In this document: piece after piece, positions 56,795 to 64,000 of the stretch
Numbering within the stretch: the first letter of the stretch is position 1
How the letters are laid out: every line of letters starts with the position of its first letter
From: Massariosphaeria phaeospora
Taxonomy: Eukaryota > Ascomycota > Dothideomycetes > Pleosporales
Assembly: GCA_011032825.1 (NCBI GenBank)
Contig: JAADJZ010000011.1
Span: 186,001 to 250,000, forward strand
Direction of reading: 5' to 3'
DNA: 64,000 nucleotides
Notes under the pieces: model-generated
Seen by the model: only the letters and a program-made list of their open reading frames with translations
The model's database searches: none
What the model was told of the DNA's origin: nothing
Program-made: the position numbers and the translations under genes

Positions 56795-58475
56795 TATTAC
56801 TTTTACACTTGTAATTTTAAAATTTATACTTAAAATATACTTAGTTTACTTAAGTAAAAAACTTATAAATTAGTAGTAAATAAGTAACTATAAGCAAATT
56901 TTTTTTTTTTGCTAAAATACTTATTAGAGAAATAATTACTTATTTTTAAGTTACGTGCGCTTGCAGCGCTGTAAAAAGCGCAAAATTAAGTAGTACTAAG
57001 TAAATTGTTACAAATAAAGACAATACTAGGTATTGTAAACTAAGCAACAACGTAGAAAAGTTGTTAGAGCTTGCAAGTTTGCAAGACAAAAGTATAGTAA
57101 TACGCGAAGCAGAATTAAGTTAGTAGTTACGTAATAGTAATTAGTGCGATTAGAGTTTTAGCGAACTAAGTATACTAAGCGCTTGCTGCTTAGCTAGCCT
57201 AAAGCGCTTAGTAACTAAGCGCACTAAGCGAACTAAGTAAAACGCTTTTAGCAAAGAATTATAGAACTATATAGATTAGCAGAATTTTCTTTATAGTTTG
57301 GATTTTTTGTAGTTAACTCTTGTAAGTACATTTTATACATAGATTAAATCTATAGGCAACAAATTGTTACTTTGTTATTCTATTTAAAATAGAATTGAGA
57401 TTGTTTTTTTGTTGTTATTAAGCTTTTTGAACATAGAACAATCTCTTAGGCAGAACTTTTAAGTCTAATAACTCGTACCTTCGGTAAAAGAACACTTTTA
57501 ATAACACTTTAACTACTTTAGGTTTAAAACTAAAACAATATAGTAATACTTACGAGCTTACGCACAACGAGCAGTAGCGTTACTGCACTTACAACGAACT
57601 TAGCAGCTGTTATAGCAAAACAAGCTAGTTAGATACAGTAGCAAGTAGAATAGATTTAAAAACTGCTAGCAGCAGTTACGAAGCTTTAAAGTAAGCAAAA
57701 AAAAAAATTAGCAAAAGCTTTCTTTCTAAAGAAGTATAGTAGTAGAAAGAAAAACTTAAAACTTTTTTTTACTAACGTTAACTTTTACTACTGTTATTAT
57801 AGCAACAGCTTTTACATAGATTAAAACAAGATCTTAGCAGCTAAAATGCATATAAAAGACAATGTAGTAGAATAGTTTTAGCTATACGCTAAAAACTACG
57901 TTACGCACGTAAAAAACGTAAAAAAAATAAAGCTAAACACAAAGCGCATTTTTAAAAACTAAAAGTTATTTAAGCAAAAACTTTATACACTCTACAGCAA
58001 AGTAAACGAAACGTAGTAAGTAATAAACAAGTTTAAACTACTTAGACAGAAAAGCTTAGCTAGCGAGTACACAATTAAATTCAAAAAAATTTAAGCTAAA
58101 GTAGACAACGTAAGAGAACGCGGTTTGTGCGAGTTTTACTACGCAAAGTTAAAAAAACACGTAAAGAATAAAATTAGTTGAAACAAAAAACTAGAGAAAC
58201 TTAACGAGCTAATTAAAACTGCAGTACAAATTAACAACTAACTATAGCAACGACAGCAAAAACGTAAGTTTACTATTAAACTCTACATACGCTTAGTAGC
58301 TACGACTAAAAAAACTTATTACTACGACTTAATAAATATCAACAGCGTTAGACAAATCTAGAACAACAAGCTACTACAAAAGCAATTTACAAAAAAAAAC
58401 AATAAACTAGCAAAGCAACACTTTTAAAACAAGTTGTTTAAAGAAAAACGCTAGAAGCGTTACAATAACAAAGCA

Positions 58476-58517
58476 TGTTTCTAATACAGCAAAGTAGAAC
58501 ATTTTTGCAAAGAATGC
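58476..58517 (+). pseudogene. gag CCHC zinc-knuckle remnant
   Basis: The codons read C-F-stop-Y-S-K-V-E-H-F-C-K-E-C, which matches C-x2-C-x4-H-x4-C except that the second Cys now reads Tyr (TAC) and a Gln-type codon is a stop. Both are single transitions. It marks the nucleocapsid part of gag. Confidence 0.65.
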
Positions 58518-60279
58518 TTAGAAACACAATAGCAAGTAGCAAGCGCGTAAGCTGTTACTATTGCTATAGTCTAACTATAGCAAGTAGCTACACTATACTC
58601 AAAAAACCTTAAAAAATTAGAAAACAATTGAGTTTGAATAGCAAGTTTTAAAAACTTTATAGAACTAACAAATAAAAACAACAAAAAACTATTAACTTTA
58701 CAAGTCTAAGAAATTAACGAACAACTATAGAACTACAAATGCTAAATGTGTAGCTAAAAAACCTACATTGCTTAGTATTGCAAGAACTAGTTTCATACGA
58801 TCTGCATTAAAGAACTACAAAAATAAAAAGTTGCGAATGCAGCAATAGCACAACAAAAGCTAACAAAAAAAAAATACAATTTGATAGTTAAGACAACTAC
58901 GAAAACTTATTTTAGCACTAGTGCAACAAAAAGAACTGCATGTACTACGTAGATAATAGAATTCTCGCTTAGCAGTAGCTAAAAATACTATTACACGTTT
59001 TGCTAAAAAATAGCAAATGTATAGTAACAAAATGTTACGTACACAACTACAACAACTAGTTAAAAAACTACGATAGTAGCCGTAGATAAGCGCAGTGTTA
59101 CAACAAAAACTATTAAATACACTAGTTAAATAAACACATTACAAAATAGTAGCTTATAAGTTTAAAAAACAAGAACTATCTAGAATGTAATAGCAAATTA
59201 TGCACAAAAAACTACAACACGTGTAAAAAAGCACGTTAGCTTTTCTACACTAAAAAATGCACTATCTACAAGCTATAAAAAAAAGAAACGAAATAAAATT
59301 TTAACAACTAAAACTACAACAAATACCTACAGCTATAGAAATGCTTTGCTAACAAATGCAACTACTATAAGCAATAAAACATTCTAGTAGAACAAGCTTT
59401 AAAAGCTTTTTTAACAAAAAACTATCAAGCTACTAGACCTACGATTAGGCTAGTAAAAGTGCTTTTAGCACAATTGTACGAAGCGTATAGAAAACGCAAC
59501 CAAAGCAGCACTACATAAAAGTAAAAGCAAAAGTTGCAAGCTAAAAGCTTACTACAGTACTTAATAGCAAAGCTGCTTAAACATTAGTTTCTCTAGAGTA
59601 GGTAAAAAGAAACAAGATACTTTACTAAGTTAAAAATTAACTAATACGAACAGTGTTAGCTAACAGACAACTACTAGAATATAAAAGCAGTTTAATTAAC
59701 CTAAAAACCTAGAAAATTAAGTTAAAAGTTGCGAGTATTAAACACTAACAGTGTATTAACATTATAAACTTTAGAAGTTCTAACATGTATATTAGATACA
59801 ACTAGCTACAAAAGCATAACCTAGATATTAATTAGAAAAACGAAACAATACTTAGCCGAAGACCTAGGAAGAAAGCCGCTAAAGTACGACAAAACAATTC
59901 AATTCAAAGCTTACTCGAGAATAAGAGAATTAGTTTAATTTTACTTTATAAAATCGCGAGAATTTGTAAGAAAAACTCTTAGCAGATAGACGTTATATAA
60001 ATACAACAAGTTGCGCTTCTAGAAGCAAACAAACTACAATTCAACTTCTCTACTAAATACTAAACAGAGTTTGAAAGTTTCTTTGAAAAAAACGAAAAGC
60101 ACAACCTAGCAGACTACTAAAAGTAAAATCACAAGATTATCCTTAAAGAAAGAACAAAACTGCGACTAGAACTAATGTATTCTCTAACTTACAACTAGCA
60201 AAAAGAACTAAAAAAATATATCTAAAGAAATATTTAACGAGAATATATACAACTAAGCAAAAGCTTAATAGCTTCGCTA

Positions 60280-62410
60280 ATATTGTTTGTACTAAAAAAA
60301 AACGAAGAATTGAAACTATGCGTAGACTATCGACAGCTTAACAACGTTACACAAAAAATTAAGTACTTACTACTACTTATTTAAAAGCTTATAGATTAAC
60401 TTTAAAAAGTAAAATAAATTACAAAACTTAACGTACGAAATAGATACTATCGCATTAGAATTGCAAAAGAGCACGAATAGTTAACAGCTTTTAAAACTTA
60501 ATATAAGCTCTACGAGTACTAGGTTATGCCGTTTAAATTAACCAATGCTCTAGCTACGTTTTAAGCTTTAATTAACAAAGCACTATACAAATATTTAAAC
60601 CTTTTTGTTATAGCGTACTTAAACAACGTATTAATATACTCTAAAAAAACGCTCGAAGAACATCAAAAGCATGTTAAAAAAGTGCTACAAAAGATAAAGC
60701 AGTACTAGCTACTACTTTACTTAAAAAAATGTAAATTTTACGTTACAAAAACTAGCTATCTTAGATTTATTATTTTAAAAGAAAGTGTGTTAATAGACTT
60801 AAAGAAAATTTAAACTATACAAGAATAGCTAACTTTTAAAATAGTAAAAAACGTGTAGTTTTTTTTAAAATTTGCTAACTTCTATTAAAAGTTTATTAAA
60901 AATTACTTTAAAACTACGACACTGCTCTTAGAAGTTACTAAAAAAAATAAGAAATTTAAATAAACAAAAATACAAGAACAAGCGTTTTAAGAACGTAAAA
61001 AAAAGTTTATTACAGCACTAATGCTACAGATGCACAACCTAGAAAGAAAAACTTAAGTAGAAACTAATGCTTTAAACTACGCATTAAAAGCAATACTCTT
61101 ACAACAATGCGACGATAGAAAATAAAAACTAGTATTTTACTATTCTAGAAAGTTCTTAGAAGTAAAACTCAACTACAATGTTTACAACAAAAAGCTATTA
61201 GCAATAATAAACGCTTTTAAACAATAAAAAGCATAGCTAAAAAGAGCAAAGCATTAAGTACAAGTGTACTTAGACTACTAGAACTTTACTAGCTTTACTA
61301 TAACTAAGAAATTAAACAAACAACAAGTTAGATAAGCTGAATTTATAGCAGATTACAACATTAAAATTTACTATCGCAAAAAAACTAACAATAAAGCTGC
61401 AAACGCGCTTAGTCGAAGATTAGATTTTATAAAAACTAACAAACTAGTTACGCACGACTTAGTATTACAACAAAACTTAAACAAAACTCTTAAATACAAC
61501 TAACTACAATTAGCTAAAATAGCTAAAGTTACAAGCATTAAAGAAAAAATGCACTAAGAATAGAGTAAAAACAACTAGCAAAGATAGATAGTTACAAACA
61601 ATACTTAAGCTATGTAGTTTATTTAGAAATTACATGCTTCACAAGCATATAGACACCTAAGAATTAACAAAATAGTTTAACGAATTTTAAACAAGTACTT
61701 AATGCTCTACGTACAAAACATAGTTTAAAAAGTAGTAAGTAACTATTTAGATTGTTTAAAAAACAAGCCTAAAAGACATAAGCTCTACGGATTACTCTAA
61801 CTACTAGAACTACTCGCACGCTTATAAATTAGCGTTATAATAGATTTTATAGTAAAACTCTTAAAATCGTTAGAACCTAGATTAGCACGGCTATGCAACT
61901 CGATCTTAGTAATCGTAAATTAATTAACCAAAGAATTACATTTTGTACTAACAGAAAAAGTAATTATAGTAGAAGAAATAGCTTACGAGGTTACAAAGAC
62001 GCTCGTTGCTAATTACAAATTGCTAGAACAGTTTATTACAAATAGAAACAAGCTAATTACATTAAAGTTTTAGAATACGTTTTTAGCCTAGTTAAGAGTT
62101 GCAAAAAAGCTATTAACTAGCTTTTACTCACAAACAAACGGCTAGACAAAGCAAACGAACTAAACGCTAGAACAGTACCTACGAATGTACGCTAACAAGC
62201 TGCAAAACAACTAAGTTAAACTTTTGTTAACAGCACAATTAGCTTACAATAGTACAAGGTTTACGACTATAGAACACTCGCTATACTACGCAAATTATAG
62301 ATATAAACTAGTAGCTTATCAAAATCTACAAGATATTGAAAGCATTTCGCTAGCAGCGAACAACAAGGCTTTTAGAATGCAAAAATTACACAACAAATTA
62401 AGCTAACGAA
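60280..62410 (+). pseudogene. Ty3/Gypsy pol remnant: RT, RNase H, integrase
   Basis: RT motifs are readable: LCVDYRQLNNVT (60,320 region) and VMPF-LTNA. The catalytic YxDD box reads Tyr-Leu-Asn-Asn (60616-60627) because both Asp codons are now AAC. RNase H follows (a YALKAILLQQC-like run near 61,075; LNRR/QVR region near 61,310). The integrase remnant keeps the first catalytic Asp (61843-61845), but the second reads Asn (62041-62043) and the Glu position reads Lys (62149-62151). The only longer open stretch, 62224-62406 (LAYNSTRFTT...), is the integrase C-terminal core. Non-functional. Confidence 0.78.
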
Positions 62411-62488
62411 TTGCTTAAAGAAACTTCACGACAGCTAAGTTAGCAAACAAGAAAAAGCTTAAGAAACCAACTTTTAAAAAGAGAAATA

Positions 62489-63014
62489 ACGTATCTCACG
62501 AGTAGTCGAGCTACACGAGTTCGCAAGACACTTTTGCCAAGCAAATTATCTAATATTATAACCTTAATACCTTTCTTAATAGTAGGCCTATTAGAATAAT
62601 TTATACACTGTTTTAAAGCTCTAAGCTAGAACTTTAAAATCTACTAAAAATTACCTAAATAGGCTAAGTACTACTAGAGTTTTTTAAGTTTAAAGATAAA
62701 GAGCTCGCTTAAGCTCTATACCTAGTATCTAGTAGAATTCTACTATAATAAACTTTTATATTCTAAAATATTCTTATTTATACTATATATTAAAGTACTA
62801 GAAAGTTTTATAGCGTGTAGCCTAAGATTAAAGCTACTAGATAAGTTAGAAAGTAGTTTACTTTCTTTATACTAGCTAAGTATAAATATCTATATATAAC
62901 TATTAAAACCTAATGTAAAACTACTTAATAATTTAGTACTTAGTATAATTATACTATATAAGCTTTAAAAAAGTAGTATTATTTAGAGTTATAATAGTAC
63001 TAATACTTTATACT
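62489..63014 (+). mobile_element. left part of pogo-type element 7
   Basis: The left end follows TA (62487-62488): ACGTATCTC + ACGAGTAGTCGAGCTAC + ACGAGTTCGCAAGACAC. The modules are closest to those of element 2. The interior resembles element 5 rather than a transposase, so it is probably a MITE. No right end was found before element 6 begins. Confidence 0.65.
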
Positions 63015-63016
63015 TA

Positions 63017-64000
63017 ACGTGTTTCATTAGTAAGTCGGCTACTTTAGTGAGTTGGCTACTAAACACCGGCGCGGCGACTGCGCGGCAACAACACGTAATG
63101 TCTCAACAACACAACGCGCAAAGTACCTATACTAAAAGCGATATATATATCGCTATCTCTAATATTCAATCTAAGCAGATTTAAAGCGAAAGGCGCGCTG
63201 CTGCAGTTTACAAAGTCTTTTAATCAACGATCTAAGACCGACGCGCTAGGAAACGCTCTCGACGCAACTGCGAGCCGAAATCAAAGCGCTTTACAAAACT
63301 AAAAAAAGAGGCGATTGTGCAGCGTATACTCAACGAATTCTTACAAGGTCTACTGCTCTCGAAGGCACACATACAAGATATAGCAGATAGACTACTAGAA
63401 AAGCGCAGATGCAACTCTACTAGCAAGTGCTAGGTTGATAGGTTTATCAAGCGTACTTTTAAGCTGCGAACGCGATGGAGCTGTTTGTACAATTGCTAGC
63501 GAGCTGCCTGCAAAGACCTAGCAGTTATCGAGCCCTAGTTCAGCCTAGTTCAATCGGTGAAAGCGAAGTACAGTATCTTTAATAAGAATACCTAGAACTT
63601 TGATGAATTAGGCTTTTTAATAGGCAAGATTACGTTTTAGCTCGTAGTAACAAGCTTAGATAAGCTTAAGAAAGTAAAGAAACTACAGCTTAGCAATCGC
63701 AAATAAACTACTCTAATACAAGCTGTCAGCGCAACAAGAAAGCGCATTCTACTCTTTATTATCTTCGCTAGCAAGGTTCTAATCTCTACCTAGTTTGAGC
63801 TAGGAATACTACGCAACTAGGTTATCTAAGTTAGTCTAAATAGCTAGACGAGCAACAATCTTAGGGTTAACTAGCTTAAATACTTTAATACGCATGCAAA
63901 GTCTGTAGAAGCGTACAGGCTACTTATTATTAACAGCTATAAGAGCTATTGCTCGCTTGCTTTCTAGAACTACTGCAAGAAGAACAAGATTATTGCTTTT
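63017..64000 (+). mobile_element. pogo/Fot1-like transposon, element 6 (runs off the window)
   Basis: The left end follows TA (63015-63016): ACGTGTTTC + ATTAGTAAGTCGGCTAC + TTTAGTGAGTTGGCTAC. It is noticeably richer in GC than the other copies, so it is probably younger or less mutated. Only the left half lies in the window. Confidence 0.82.
63140..64000 (+). pseudogene. pogo/CENP-B-type transposase remnant of element 6
   Basis: A single frame can be followed with only former Trp/Gln codons turned to TAG. It shows a helix-turn-helix region (KKEAIVQRILNEF...HIQDIADRLL), the CENP-B-like DNA-binding segment (VDRFIKRTFKLRTRWS) and NFDELGF with the first catalytic Asp (63602-63604). The second block is LIINSYKSYCSLAF, where the second Asp codon reads AAC (63932-63934). 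The third acidic residue lies beyond the window. This is the best template for identifying the family. Confidence 0.8.

Larger units (their letters stand above)
56797..62488 (+). mobile_element. Ty3/Gypsy LTR retrotransposon relic (gag-pol), LTRs not identified
   Basis: Strongly AT-biased stretch with recognisable gag and pol remnants on the plus strand: a CCHC knuckle at 58476-58517, reverse transcriptase and RNase H at about 60,280-61,420 and integrase at about 61,620-62,410. The order RT-RNase H-integrase places it in Ty3/Gypsy rather than Copia. I could not define either LTR. The right side is cut by another element end at 62,489. A cluster of short inverted ACTAAGCG words at 57,160-57,245 may mark a boundary or a further insertion. 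Confidence 0.72.

Noticed and set aside
48270..63055. Tandem 17-bp modules as a CRISPR-like or satellite array
   Set aside because: Only two modules occur per site, always at element ends and in inverted pairs. They are terminal repeats, not an array with spacers.
48100..64000. The AT-rich tail might be mitochondrial or centromeric DNA rather than transposons
   Set aside because: pogo transposase and Gypsy pol remnants with TA-flanked inverted ends explain most of it, and there are no mitochondrial genes. A centromeric or subtelomeric position cannot be excluded, but no telomere repeat was seen.

Overview
The window is nuclear DNA of a filamentous ascomycete (Pezizomycotina). Its genes carry short 44-62 bp GT-AG introns with CTAAC/CTGAC-like branch points. 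The families are fungal: Ste7-type MAPKK, Zn2Cys6 regulator, DUF6536, GRGGAGN-repeat protein and DUF7029/DUF7223 secreted protein. The right third is an AT-rich block of transposon relics full of C-to-T and G-to-A changes, as left by repeat-induced point mutation (RIP) or a related process. A dothideomycete is my best guess for the class, but nothing here proves it.

Left and centre (1-44,640) form a gene-rich, GC-balanced segment. In order: an ABCB-type multidrug transporter (+), an unrecognised fungal protein (-), a 14-TM DHA2-type MFS exporter (-) divergent from a Zn2Cys6 regulator (+), a zinc alcohol dehydrogenase (+), a TDP2-like endonuclease/exonuclease/phosphatase protein (+), a Ste7-like MAPKK (-) divergent from SPT6 (+), a GRGGAGN-repeat protein (-), actin-related protein Arp1 (-), a GPI-anchored-type GH13 alpha-amylase (+), a DUF6536 membrane protein (-), chaperonin subunit CCT3 (-), an unrecognised 308-residue protein (+), a two-finger PARP-type zinc-finger protein (+), a thioredoxin with a hydrophobic tail (+) and an S10 serine carboxypeptidase (-). 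Most are housekeeping genes. The exporter/regulator/dehydrogenase group looks like a small detoxification or export locus, with a palindromic CCGGTACCGG site between exporter and regulator. No polyketide or peptide synthetase is present.

From about 44,800 the base composition changes abruptly. A short AT-rich patch (about 44,850-45,420) is followed by a gene island holding a secreted DUF7029/DUF7223 protein (46,097-47,776). Continuous AT-rich transposon wreckage then runs to the end. This block has readable structure. pogo/Fot1-like DNA transposons with TA target duplications are nested four deep: element 4 contains element 1, which contains element 2, which contains a 433-bp MITE. Further copies, two other non-autonomous elements and a Ty3/Gypsy relic (CCHC knuckle, RT, RNase H, integrase) follow.

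The most striking observation is that all eight pogo-type elements with a readable end, though their end sequences differ, share one architecture. Each has a 9-bp cap usually starting ACGT, then two tandem 17-bp modules, directly inside a TA target. The 17-bp module equals the length of the CENP-B box, and the transposase remnants read as CENP-B/pogo-type.
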